Assembly: GCF_900129445.1 (NCBI RefSeq)
Contig: NZ_FQVT01000014.1
Location: 1 to 64,000 of the forward strand
Length of the DNA: 64,000 bases
Origin: Salegentibacter echinorum
Lineage (GTDB): Bacteria > Bacteroidota > Bacteroidia > Flavobacteriales > Flavobacteriaceae
Direction of reading: 5' to 3'
Position numbers and translations under genes: made by a program. This document shows, piece after piece, positions 55,616 to 63,560 of the stretch; position 1 is the stretch's first letter; the number at the start of each line of letters is the position of its first letter. The notes beneath the pieces were generated by a model. It saw nothing but the letters and a program-made list of their open reading frames with translations. It did no database searches and was not told the DNA's origin.

Positions 55616-55639
55616 AAAACATTCTACTTAGAATGTTTT
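55616..55639. promoter_or_regulatory. Perfect TetR-type operator
   Basis: AAAACATTCTA and its exact complement TAGAATGTTTT around a 2-bp centre: a 24-bp palindrome ending 15 bp before the TetR start. A -7-like TAATTTCG follows directly, so a bound repressor would block the promoter. Confidence 0.82.
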
Positions 55640-55654
55640 ATATAATTTCGCACT

Positions 55655-56251
55655 ATGCAACAAGATTTAAAAACAGAAGCCACCCGAAAATTGATAACAG
55701 AAAAAGCTTTTCAGCAATTTTATAAATACGGTTATAAAGCCACCAGTATAAATGAAATTATGAAAGAGACTGGTTTATCTAAAGGAGCCTTCTACCATAA
55801 TTTTAAAAATAAGGATGAACTGGGAGTACAAGTAGTAAAAGCAAAATTACATAGCAGGATTTACAAAGCGATGATTTCTCCTTTATATACTAAAGGCGAA
55901 GCTAAAACGATTCTAAAGACTACCTTTTTAAATAAATTTCAAGCTTTTACCAGTACCGAAAAATTACTGGGTTGTCCACTAAACAACTTAATAAACGAAG
56001 TTGGCGGCTCTCTAAATTTGCTTAATGAAGCTTTAAAAGGCCTCATAGATACCTGGATAAAAGCAGTAGTTCAAATTATTGAAAGAGGTCAAATAGATGG
56101 CTCCATAAAACCCGAAACCAACGCACAGCAAGTGGCTATTTATTTGGTAAGTTCTTTTGAAGGAATGCGAGGTATTCAAAAATTATATCAAGATGATTCG
56201 CAATGGGATGCTTACCACGCGGCTTTAGAAGAATATATAGACCAAATTTAA
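55655..56251 (+). CDS. TetR/AcrR-family repressor
   Basis: A 198-residue TetR regulator. N-terminal HTH (about 8-55: A-T-R-K-L-I-T-E-K-A-F-Q-Q-F-Y-K-Y-G-Y-K-A-T-S-I, then T-G-L-S-K-G-A-F-Y-H-N-F); C-terminal ligand-binding helices with L-G-C-P-L-N-N-L, as in the AcuR/YxaF-like group, where ligand and dimer contacts lie. It is the first gene of the operon and is preceded by its own perfect palindrome, so it should repress itself and the four genes downstream until an inducer binds. Confidence 0.92.
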   Translation: MQQDLKTEATRKLITEKAFQQFYKYGYKATSINEIMKETGLSKGAFYHNFKNKDELGVQVVKAKLHSRIYKAMISPLYTKGEAKTILKTTFLNKFQAFTSTEKLLGCPLNNLINEVGGSLNLLNEALKGLIDTWIKAVVQIIERGQIDGSIKPETNAQQVAIYLVSSFEGMRGIQKLYQDDSQWDAYHAALEEYIDQI

Positions 56252-56255
56252 ATAT

Positions 56256-57053
56256 ATGCGTAATTCAAGAAGAAAATTTATTAAAAAAACCGGATTAGTA
56301 GGCGTCGCAGGGTTATCATTTCCTGCTACCGGATTGGCAAACCTCAAAACAAACTCAATGGAAAACCTAGAAAACAAACGTCCAAAGGTTTTATTTTTCG
56401 ATGTAAATGAAACATTACTCGACCTTACAAAAATGAAAGATAGCGTAAGGAAAGCTCTAAATGGGAAAGAAGATTTGCTTCCACTATGGTTTACTACAAT
56501 GCTGCATTATTCGTTAGTAGAAACTGCTGCAAATCAATATAGAGATTTTGGTGAAATTGGTGCCGCCAGCTTAATTATGGTAGCGGCCAATAATAATATA
56601 CAGTTGAGTATGGAGAAAGCTAAAGAGGCCATTGCTCCAATCACTTCTCTTCCGCCCCACCCCGAGGTTAAGAATGCTTTACAGAGATTAAAAGACGACG
56701 GTTACCGGCTTGTATCGCTTACAAATTCATCTAATGCAGGTGTTAAAAAACAGTTTACTAACGCCGGATTATTAGATTTCTTTGAAGAGCGTCTAAGCAT
56801 TGAAGATATAGGTAAATACAAACCACACTTTGACTCCTACAATTGGGCAGCGAGAAAAATGGGAATAAAGCCTGAAGAAGCTATGCTAATCGCTGCACAC
56901 GGTTGGGATGTTGCAGGAGCAATTTGGGCTGGCTGGCGCGCAGCTTTTATTAGTAGGCCGGGGCAACAAAAATACCCAATGGCACCCGAAACTGAAATTA
57001 GCGCTCCAAATTTAAAATTAATTTCAGAAAAACTTATCGCGCTGGGAAAATAA
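56256..57053 (+). CDS. Tat-exported HAD dehalogenase-like protein
   Basis: A 265-residue HAD protein with an N-terminal twin-arginine signal (S-R-R-K-F-I-K, hydrophobic core L-V-G-V-A-G-L-S-F), then the same catalytic domain as the copy at 6134-6823: D-V-N-E-T-L-L-D (Asp49, Thr53), T-N-S-S, K-Y-K-P, G-W-D. The extension is unusual for this normally cytoplasmic family and would put the folded enzyme in the periplasm. Four bp after the TetR stop. As in the other copy, the Arg used by DehII to bind haloacids is replaced. Confidence 0.88.
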   Translation: MRNSRRKFIKKTGLVGVAGLSFPATGLANLKTNSMENLENKRPKVLFFDVNETLLDLTKMKDSVRKALNGKEDLLPLWFTTMLHYSLVETAANQYRDFGEIGAASLIMVAANNNIQLSMEKAKEAIAPITSLPPHPEVKNALQRLKDDGYRLVSLTNSSNAGVKKQFTNAGLLDFFEERLSIEDIGKYKPHFDSYNWAARKMGIKPEEAMLIAAHGWDVAGAIWAGWRAAFISRPGQQKYPMAPETEISAPNLKLISEKLIALGK

Positions 57054-57088
57054 GACCGGCAAATTATTCAATTTTTAAAACAATTATT

Positions 57089-57649
57089 ATGATCAAGAAT
57101 ATTAAAATCTTCACTTTCTCATTAGTAACTTTAGTTCTCTTTGCAGCCTGTAATTCTGGAAATTCGAAGTCTTCGGAAGAAGAAAAAGAAACAACAGAGA
57201 ACCAAGCAATAGAAGAAAATAACAGCAACAAGAAAAAAGCTCCTCAATTTGAAGTTATTACCATAAACAACAAAAAAATAAGCCTGGAGCAATCGTTGGA
57301 AAATAATAAACCAATGGTAATTTATTTCACGGCTTCCTGGTGCCCAATGTGTGCGAAAAACTGGCCAGCAATTTCAGAAGTTTATCCTGATTATGAAGAC
57401 AAAATTAATTTTGTAGCCATAAGTATAGACCCAACAGATGATCATGAGGTAATGACAAAACTGGCAGAAGAAAAGAACCTGAACTTCCCTTTAGTTAAAG
57501 GCACTCCTCAGGTTATGATAGATTTTGATGTAGACAGCCAAGCTACAACTGTTGGTGTTAATGCAAAAGGATATGTAGAATTTCAGAAAGACAAAGCAGT
57601 ACTTACAACAGAAGAATACCGTGCTCTTTTTGAACAACTAATAAACTAA
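57089..57649 (+). CDS. TlpA/ResA-like thioredoxin lipoprotein
   Basis: A 186-residue lipoprotein (Cys at about 21). After an acidic, Asn/Lys-rich linker (about 25-50), a thioredoxin-like domain with W-C-P-M-C (Cys85, Cys88) follows. The typical TlpA insertion is present, with I-S-I-D-P. It acts on periplasmic or surface disulphides. Directly followed (0 bp) by a CcdA-like membrane reductant supplier; together they form an extracytoplasmic redox relay. Confidence 0.9.
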   Translation: MIKNIKIFTFSLVTLVLFAACNSGNSKSSEEEKETTENQAIEENNSNKKKAPQFEVITINNKKISLEQSLENNKPMVIYFTASWCPMCAKNWPAISEVYPDYEDKINFVAISIDPTDDHEVMTKLAEEKNLNFPLVKGTPQVMIDFDVDSQATTVGVNAKGYVEFQKDKAVLTTEEYRALFEQLIN

Positions 57650-58318
57650 ATGGAATTTATAGGATTTTCATTTTTACAAGGCGTATTGGCGTTCTTAGCG
57701 CCATGCGCCGTGGCATTACTACCCGGTTATATTCTCGCTTTTATATCCAGAAACCCAGAAAGTGGATCAAAAGTTTCTACCCGCTTAGCGCGCGGATTTA
57801 AACTGGCCTCGTTAAGTATTTTAGGAATACTATTAATATACAGCATTGCAGGCGCAATGATTGTTATGGCGGGACAGTTTCTTAAAGATTATATGAAATG
57901 GATTACTGTGGTAATGGGAGCCATTTTAATTCTTTTAGGAATTCTAATGCTATTAGGTAAAAGCATTTCTTTTTCTTTCAACATCCAGAATTCCAATCCA
58001 AAAACAGAAGCTATAGAGGCCTTTATTTTTGGCATTGGTTATGCTATTGGAGCATTGGGTTGCCTTTTTCCTTTATTTCTAATAGTGGCTACTCAAGCAA
58101 TGGCTGCTGAGACCATTTGGGAAGGCAGTTCGTATATTTTGGCTTATTTTTCTGGTATAAGTATCATGATGATTCTCACTATACTGCTGGCCATTTTCGC
58201 CAAAAATTTACTATTACAAAATCTAAGAAAAATACTTCCATATATGGAAAAGATTACTGCAGTACTGCTAGTTTTTGCAGGTGTTTATGTAATCTATTAC
58301 CAAATGTCGCTTTTTTAA
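57650..58318 (+). CDS. ccdA: CcdA/DsbD-type membrane thiol transporter
   Basis: A 222-residue protein with six TM helices, A-P-C-A-V near residue 17-21 (Cys19) and G-A-L-G-C-L-F-P near 134-141 (Cys138), which in CcdA/DsbD pass electrons from cytoplasmic thioredoxin across the membrane. It starts one base after the TlpA-like stop, so the pair is coupled, and probably supplies electrons to that protein. Confidence 0.92.
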   Translation: MEFIGFSFLQGVLAFLAPCAVALLPGYILAFISRNPESGSKVSTRLARGFKLASLSILGILLIYSIAGAMIVMAGQFLKDYMKWITVVMGAILILLGILMLLGKSISFSFNIQNSNPKTEAIEAFIFGIGYAIGALGCLFPLFLIVATQAMAAETIWEGSSYILAYFSGISIMMILTILLAIFAKNLLLQNLRKILPYMEKITAVLLVFAGVYVIYYQMSLF

Positions 58319-58386
58319 TTTTATAGTCTATGACCAATAATCAAGCGCATTTTTTTAAACAATGTTTAATTTTAAAAACTAAAATT

Positions 58387-58953
58387 ATGTCAAATCAAAC
58401 GTACAAAATCGGACTTGATCCGGTACAACTTGAAGACGCAAACAAGCAACAAAAAGATATACTTGAAAAAGCCAAAAAGGCGAATGGAATGATTCCTAAT
58501 ATGTATAAAAACATCGTGAATCTTCCTGCTTTGCAAAACACCTATGACACGGGTTATCATCAATTTAGAAAAGATAGCGGCTTTACAGCTGCCGAGCAAG
58601 AAGTTGTGTTGCTAACCATAAGCATAGAAAATTCTTGTGGTTATTGTACTGCAGCCCATAGCTATATAGCAGAGAATGTTTCAAAAACACCAAAAGAGGT
58701 AATTGAAGCTATTCGAGAAGGAAAAGAAATTCAGGATAAGAAATTAAAAGCTCTTTACGAATTTACTAAGGTAATGAATGAAAGTCGTGGTAATCCAACC
58801 CCTGAAGAAGCCAAAAAGTTTCTTGACGCTGGATATTCTGAAAAACAAATCCTGGCTATTATTTTAGCTCAGGCAGTAAAAACAATTAGTAATTATTCTA
58901 ACCATGTTTTTCACACAGAAGTTGATGAGGCTTTCACCGATTACAAGTTGTAA
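58387..58953 (+). CDS. AhpD-like / carboxymuconolactone decarboxylase family peroxidase
   Basis: About 188 residues from the Met at 58387 (an upstream start at 58330 adds 19 unlikely residues). Core E-N-S-C-G-Y-C-T-A-A-H with Cys84, Cys87 and His91, the redox-active site of AhpD-type alkylhydroperoxidases, and an N-Y-S-N-H-V-F-H-T-E-V-D-E-A-F end. Last gene of the TetR operon. Its C-terminal half resembles the piece fused to the TetR remnant at 5.7 kb. Confidence 0.9.
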   Translation: MSNQTYKIGLDPVQLEDANKQQKDILEKAKKANGMIPNMYKNIVNLPALQNTYDTGYHQFRKDSGFTAAEQEVVLLTISIENSCGYCTAAHSYIAENVSKTPKEVIEAIREGKEIQDKKLKALYEFTKVMNESRGNPTPEEAKKFLDAGYSEKQILAIILAQAVKTISNYSNHVFHTEVDEAFTDYKL

Positions 58954-59314
58954 TTACATAAATTATTGATGTACAAAAAGGGAGGCTGATTTTGCTTCCC
59001 TTTTTTTATAAAAAAAGTAAACCTAAAACTTACTTTAAACTCCCCCCTTCTGTTTTATAATCTAAATGCTACTAGTAGGTCGTAAATTTTATTTTTAAAA
59101 ACTTATTGAACAATACTGTATTCTTAAGAAGCACACTATAATATGTTTTGATACGAAACCTAATAGAGGAAAAGCCTCTCTACCTATAACAAATTTACAT
59201 TTCTAGCACTCTTCAAGTAATTTGACACTAATACTACGCCACAAAAAAAGATTGTATTTTTGAAAAGTATTCCATTCATAGAAGCCAAAAATCTTTGCAG
59301 CAGCGTCTTTTTTA
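58954..59314. other. Intergenic with terminator and a possible promoter
   Basis: It contains the operon terminator (58975-59005) and a -7 element TATTTTTG (59255-59262) 50 bp ahead of the PL6 gene. I see no -33 TTG at normal spacing and no gene. Confidence 0.45.
58975..59005 (+). terminator. Intrinsic terminator of the TetR operon
   Basis: AAAAAGGGAGGC pairs with GCTTCCCTTTTT (one G-T pair) and is followed by TTTTTTT, 22 bp after the AhpD stop. Confidence 0.85.
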
Positions 59315-60598
59315 ATGGCTTTTATGATAATAACTATATTTAAATTACTCCTAAAAAGCGTGTATAAAGATATTTTTATGAATATCGAAAAGGATGGGCT
59401 TATTGTAACAGCTGAAAAGGCGGGGGATGTTGTTTTTAGTGGAGCTTCAAAAGTAGAAATAAATGCCGATAAAATTGAGCTATCTGGATTTCAATTTACA
59501 GGGGGAGACATTGGCAAAGATGATATAATCAGTATAACAGGAAGTGATGTACTTATTACTCAAATAAATATTAAGGACTATACCAGCTATAAATATCTGA
59601 TCGTTGATAAAGAATCCCGAAGGACCACTATTAGTTATTGTAATTTTGAGAACCGGATCAACCGCGCAGATCAAAATATTCTATCCATTCTGGTAGATGA
59701 CGAACCTGGTTATCATAAAATACAATATTGTTCCTTCAAAAACTTTTCGGGCACAGGTGGCGATATGGGTGTAGAGCCCATTCGTATTGGAGTGAGTACA
59801 CAAGCACATTTGGATAGCCGCACGATTGTGGAATATTGTTATTTTGAAAACTGTGATGGAGATAGTGAAATTATTTCAAATAAGGCAGCACAGAATGTAA
59901 TTCGATACAACACTTTTATCGACAATAAAAAAGGCGAACTGGTGCTGCGCCACGGTGACGAAGCAATAGTATATGGCAACTTTTTTCTGAACAATAAGGG
60001 AGGAATCCGGATACGCGAGGGGCAAAATCATTTTATCTATAATAACTACTTTTCAGGACTGACCGGCCGCGCCATCAATTTACAAAATGATCCATCAGAT
60101 CCTTTAGATTCCATTCATTTCTACTTTAATACTGTTGTTGATTCTAAAGAAATATTATTGGGGGGAAATGGCGATCACCCACCTCAGCATGTAGTCTTTG
60201 CCAATAACATTTTTGCCAAGCCAAAAGATGTGTTATTTGATGATCCCACCGGAAATGAAAAATGGATGGGTAATATTTACTGGGGCAAACCTGGTATAGA
60301 CACGGTTTACGGTCTAAAAAACCTGGATCCCTGCCTTATGGAAAATAGCCACGGATATTTTCAGCTGAACAAAAAGAGTCCCGCTATTGATGCGGCTATT
60401 TCAGGCTTTCCGGCCATTCCGCAGATTGAGGGTCTGGATTTTGATGACCTGGAGCTCGATATAATGAAGCAAACAAGACCAGATGCGATTCCGCAGCAAG
60501 ACATAGGAGCGTCTGAATTTCCAAATACTGTGAATGTACAGCCACATGCTACTCAATTCAATACTGGTCCGGCTTATATAGATCACGAAACCAAATAA
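59315..60598 (+). CDS. PL6 polysaccharide lyase (alginate lyase), N-terminally shortened
   Basis: A 427-residue right-handed beta-helix enzyme of lyase family 6. Catalytic Lys190 in S-N-K-A-A and Arg212 in L-R-H-G-D are present, with Glu185 and Asn189 nearby for Ca2+. Repeated beta-helix coils such as N-x-F-x-N-N-K-G-G-I-R-I-R-E-G. The start is odd: PL6 proteins normally begin with a signal peptide and an A-x-P-G-D strand of about 40-50 residues before the helix, which are missing; the first 20 residues here (I-I-T-I-F-K-L-L-L-K-S) do not resemble them. Export is therefore uncertain. 33 bp before a PL7 gene. Confidence 0.85.
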   Translation: MAFMIITIFKLLLKSVYKDIFMNIEKDGLIVTAEKAGDVVFSGASKVEINADKIELSGFQFTGGDIGKDDIISITGSDVLITQINIKDYTSYKYLIVDKESRRTTISYCNFENRINRADQNILSILVDDEPGYHKIQYCSFKNFSGTGGDMGVEPIRIGVSTQAHLDSRTIVEYCYFENCDGDSEIISNKAAQNVIRYNTFIDNKKGELVLRHGDEAIVYGNFFLNNKGGIRIREGQNHFIYNNYFSGLTGRAINLQNDPSDPLDSIHFYFNTVVDSKEILLGGNGDHPPQHVVFANNIFAKPKDVLFDDPTGNEKWMGNIYWGKPGIDTVYGLKNLDPCLMENSHGYFQLNKKSPAIDAAISGFPAIPQIEGLDFDDLELDIMKQTRPDAIPQQDIGASEFPNTVNVQPHATQFNTGPAYIDHETK

Positions 60599-60631
60599 TC
60601 GAAAGAATTTTAAACCTTAAATATCTACTAA

Positions 60632-61699
60632 ATGAAAATCTTTAAATTATCCTTACAAGCTTTTTTAATACTCGGTTTAGTCCTATCACTCAATAGTTGT
60701 GCAGATAATGCCAAAAAGTCCGATGAGGAAAAAGAAAATACCAAAGCAAGAGCCGAGGTATATCCAAGCGATGTAATTCCTTTTATGGATGAATGGAGTA
60801 TCCTTTTAGGTAATGGTACTCGTACGGAAGAATTGGAAGATTTTAAGCATGAGGATTTTTTCTATGTCGAAAATGAAGACAATACAGATTGGGTCGTTTA
60901 TAAAACACCTAATTCGGGTGTTACCTCGAAAACTTCCAGTAATACAAGGACAGAATTAGGACAATTAGAACACTGGACTCCTGAGGAAGGTGGGAAATTA
61001 ACCGGTACACTAAAAGTAATGCATGTTTCCACTTCCGGAGATGCAAGGGTTGCTGCTTCCTATGCGGTAGTAGTGGGGCAAATTCATAGCGATGAAGGCC
61101 ATGAGAACGAACCTTTAAAGATCTTTTATAAGAAATTTCCGGGGCACACCAAAGGTTCTGTTTTTTGGAACTATGAAATTAACACAAAAGGGGATAATTC
61201 TGAAAGATGGGATTACTCCACCCCGGTTTGGGGACATGCTATGTCTGTTATTGGTTCAGAACCTGATGTCTATCCTGAAGAACCTGAAAACGGTATTGAA
61301 CTGGGGGAAGAATTCAGCTATGAAATAAATGTTTTTGACGGCATTATGTATCTCACTTTTAAAAGTGAAGGCCATGAGACCAAAACTTTCAGCAAAAACC
61401 TACTAAAATCAGAATTTGCGAAAACTGAAGATACTCCACAGCAAATATTAACCTTATATGAATCAATTGGTCGGGACGGTGTTGAACGTGAAGAAGCATA
61501 TTCGGGCGAATTGCAATACTTCAAACAAGGAGCTTATAATCAGACAAACGGAAAATCCCCGGAAGAAAACCTGGTTTGGAGCACGGGAGCAGATGTTTAT
61601 GAAGGTGATATCGCCAAGCAATATGCCAATGGTGACTATGCAGAAGTCTGGTTTAAAGATGCCACGGTAGGAGCAGGCACCGCACCAGAGGAAAATTAA
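60632..61699 (+). CDS. PL7 alginate lyase lipoprotein
   Basis: A 355-residue lipoprotein (Cys about 23 in L-N-S-C). The jelly-roll lyase domain carries the three PL7 sequence blocks: R-T-E-L at 106-109, Q-I-H at 150-152, and Y-F-K-Q-G-A-Y-N-Q at 296-304, with the catalytic His and Tyr. Endolytic cleavage of alginate at the cell surface or in the periplasm. It follows the PL6 gene closely and the two likely form one alginate-degradation unit. Confidence 0.93.
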   Translation: MKIFKLSLQAFLILGLVLSLNSCADNAKKSDEEKENTKARAEVYPSDVIPFMDEWSILLGNGTRTEELEDFKHEDFFYVENEDNTDWVVYKTPNSGVTSKTSSNTRTELGQLEHWTPEEGGKLTGTLKVMHVSTSGDARVAASYAVVVGQIHSDEGHENEPLKIFYKKFPGHTKGSVFWNYEINTKGDNSERWDYSTPVWGHAMSVIGSEPDVYPEEPENGIELGEEFSYEINVFDGIMYLTFKSEGHETKTFSKNLLKSEFAKTEDTPQQILTLYESIGRDGVEREEAYSGELQYFKQGAYNQTNGKSPEENLVWSTGADVYEGDIAKQYANGDYAEVWFKDATVGAGTAPEEN

Positions 61700-61769
61700 C
61701 TTCCGTAGAATAGACACGTAGCCCAATTGCCTTAATAAATAAGATGATGTTATCGATATCTATTAATGT

Positions 61770-62504
61770 CTAAGGATTCAGGGAGTTATTACTGATGAAA
61801 TCCAAAAATTTCGACTTATATTGTCCAGAAACCGTAATACGTTTGTTATTGATAATAATTTGGCTGCGCTCAATCACCTCAACATTTTTCAGTGAAATAA
61901 TGAAAGAACGGTGCACGCGCATAAACTGGGTTTCCGGAAGCTCTTCTTCTAAGGATTTCAAACTCGTAAGCGTCAAAACAGGTTTCGGATTATCATTTAA
62001 CCAAATTTTGACGTAATCTTTTAAGCCTTCAAAATATAGCACATCTGCTAATTTGATACGCAGTTGTTTGTATTCAGATTTTACAAAAAGAAATTCCTTT
62101 TCTTGGGAAAGAAAGCTTTTCTGTTTTCTTTTTACCAACTCAAACCACGTATTGGCTTTGTTGGCTGCTGCCAAAAATTCGGCATAATCAAAAGGTTTCA
62201 ACAAATAATCTAAAGCCTCAACTTTGAAGCCTTCCAATGCATATTGATCAAAAGCTGTAGTAAAAATAATTCGGGTTTCCTTTGGAAGCATTTTCGAAAA
62301 TTCAATCCCTGATAAATCTGGCATTTGGATATCTAAAAACAATAAATCAACAGGATTTCTCTTTAAAAATTCCATGGCTTCAATGGCGCTACTGCATTTA
62401 TTTTTAAGCGCTAAGAAAGGTGTTTTTTTAACATAACCTTCTACTAAATTCAACGCCATTGGCTCATCATCAACAACAACACAGATGATTAGTTGAGTAC
62501 TCAT
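61770..62504 (-). CDS. LytTR-family response regulator
   Basis: A 244-residue regulator: receiver domain with phosphoacceptor Asp58 (L-F-L-D-I-Q-M-P-D) and acidic V-D-D-E near 11-14, then a LytTR DNA-binding domain (about 145-235: F-V-K-S-E-Y-K-Q-L-R-I and F-M-R-V-H-R-S-F-I-I). Its kinase gene lies 3 bp upstream; both belong to an operon with a MacB-like permease. Confidence 0.93.
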   Translation of the reverse strand: MSTQLIICVVVDDEPMALNLVEGYVKKTPFLALKNKCSSAIEAMEFLKRNPVDLLFLDIQMPDLSGIEFSKMLPKETRIIFTTAFDQYALEGFKVEALDYLLKPFDYAEFLAAANKANTWFELVKRKQKSFLSQEKEFLFVKSEYKQLRIKLADVLYFEGLKDYVKIWLNDNPKPVLTLTSLKSLEEELPETQFMRVHRSFIISLKNVEVIERSQIIINNKRITVSGQYKSKFLDFISNNSLNP

Positions 62505-62507
62505 ATT

Positions 62508-63560
62508 TTAAGCTGTTTCTATTTCTAAATGTACTAAAAAACGATTATCCTTTACAACTGTATTAATAATGTGTTTATTGGGATATAGTAATTCCAAGCG
62601 TTTCATTAAATTTTGCAGTCCAATTCCTGAACCACTTTTATCTTCTGTTTTTTTAGGATAGTTATCGTTTTGAATTGTAAATGAAACTGTTTTTTCATCA
62701 CAAACCATAGAAATGCTAATATGACTTTCTTTACTTGCAGAAACTCCGTGTTTAAATGCGTTTTCAATTAATGAAATAAATAACAATGGGGCAATTTGAA
62801 TGCCTGTTTCTTCCATTGGAAAATTATAACTGACTTTTGTTTTTTCCGATACCCGTAATTTCATTAGGTCGATATATTTTTTTATAAATTCGATTTCTTT
62901 TGAAAGTGGCAATACATCCATATTGGTTTCATAAAGCATATAACGCATCAATTTGCTTAAACTATAAATGGAAGATTTGGCTTGGTCTGGCGATATATCA
63001 ACTAAAGAATAAATGTTGTTTAAGGAGTTAAAAAAGAAATGTGGTTGTAACTGGTAATGTAAATGTTGTAACTCAGACCGCAACTTAAAATTGGCTGCTT
63101 CCTTACGTTCTGCCTCTGTTTTTACCCAGCGTTTGGTGGTTTTTATTGCTATTGAAAAAAGTAGAGGTACTACATAGGAAAGCATTTGTACATAAACAAG
63201 CATTTTTAAAGGTGGTCCTGTCCCATTACTATCATTCCCTCGTTTTCTAACAATATCTTGAAAAAAATTGTCCTCTATTTGTAATTTTATGAATAAGAAA
63301 AATGAAATAATCAATACATTTATAATTATAAATTGTAGCGTGTTATTTGCAAATAAAAATCGGTCTATAAGTATCACATAATTGAGATAAAATATAATGG
63401 TATAAAACGCTATCGGAATCCAAAAACGGAAAATAATCCTATCAATATCTTGCTCTTGACCATAGGACAGCACATAAGGAATGCTGAAAAGGGTAATCCA
63501 AACAAGCAAATGTGAAAAGATGGTTATTTTTTTATTTTTATCTATCATTACTTTATTCAT
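62508..63560 (-). CDS. LytS/YehU-type sensor histidine kinase
   Basis: A 350-residue kinase with about four TM helices (15-33, 45-66, 75-92, 118-138) and a HisKA_LytS core: His174 in Q-L-Q-P-H-F-F-F-N-S-L-N-N and an ATPase domain with E-N-A-F-K-H-G and G-I-G-L-Q-N. No separate sensor domain, so the membrane part may sense the signal. It overlaps the permease stop by 8 bp. Confidence 0.93.
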   Translation of the reverse strand: MNKVMIDKNKKITIFSHLLVWITLFSIPYVLSYGQEQDIDRIIFRFWIPIAFYTIIFYLNYVILIDRFLFANNTLQFIIINVLIISFFLFIKLQIEDNFFQDIVRKRGNDSNGTGPPLKMLVYVQMLSYVVPLLFSIAIKTTKRWVKTEAERKEAANFKLRSELQHLHYQLQPHFFFNSLNNIYSLVDISPDQAKSSIYSLSKLMRYMLYETNMDVLPLSKEIEFIKKYIDLMKLRVSEKTKVSYNFPMEETGIQIAPLLFISLIENAFKHGVSASKESHISISMVCDEKTVSFTIQNDNYPKKTEDKSGSGIGLQNLMKRLELLYPNKHIINTVVKDNRFLVHLEIETA

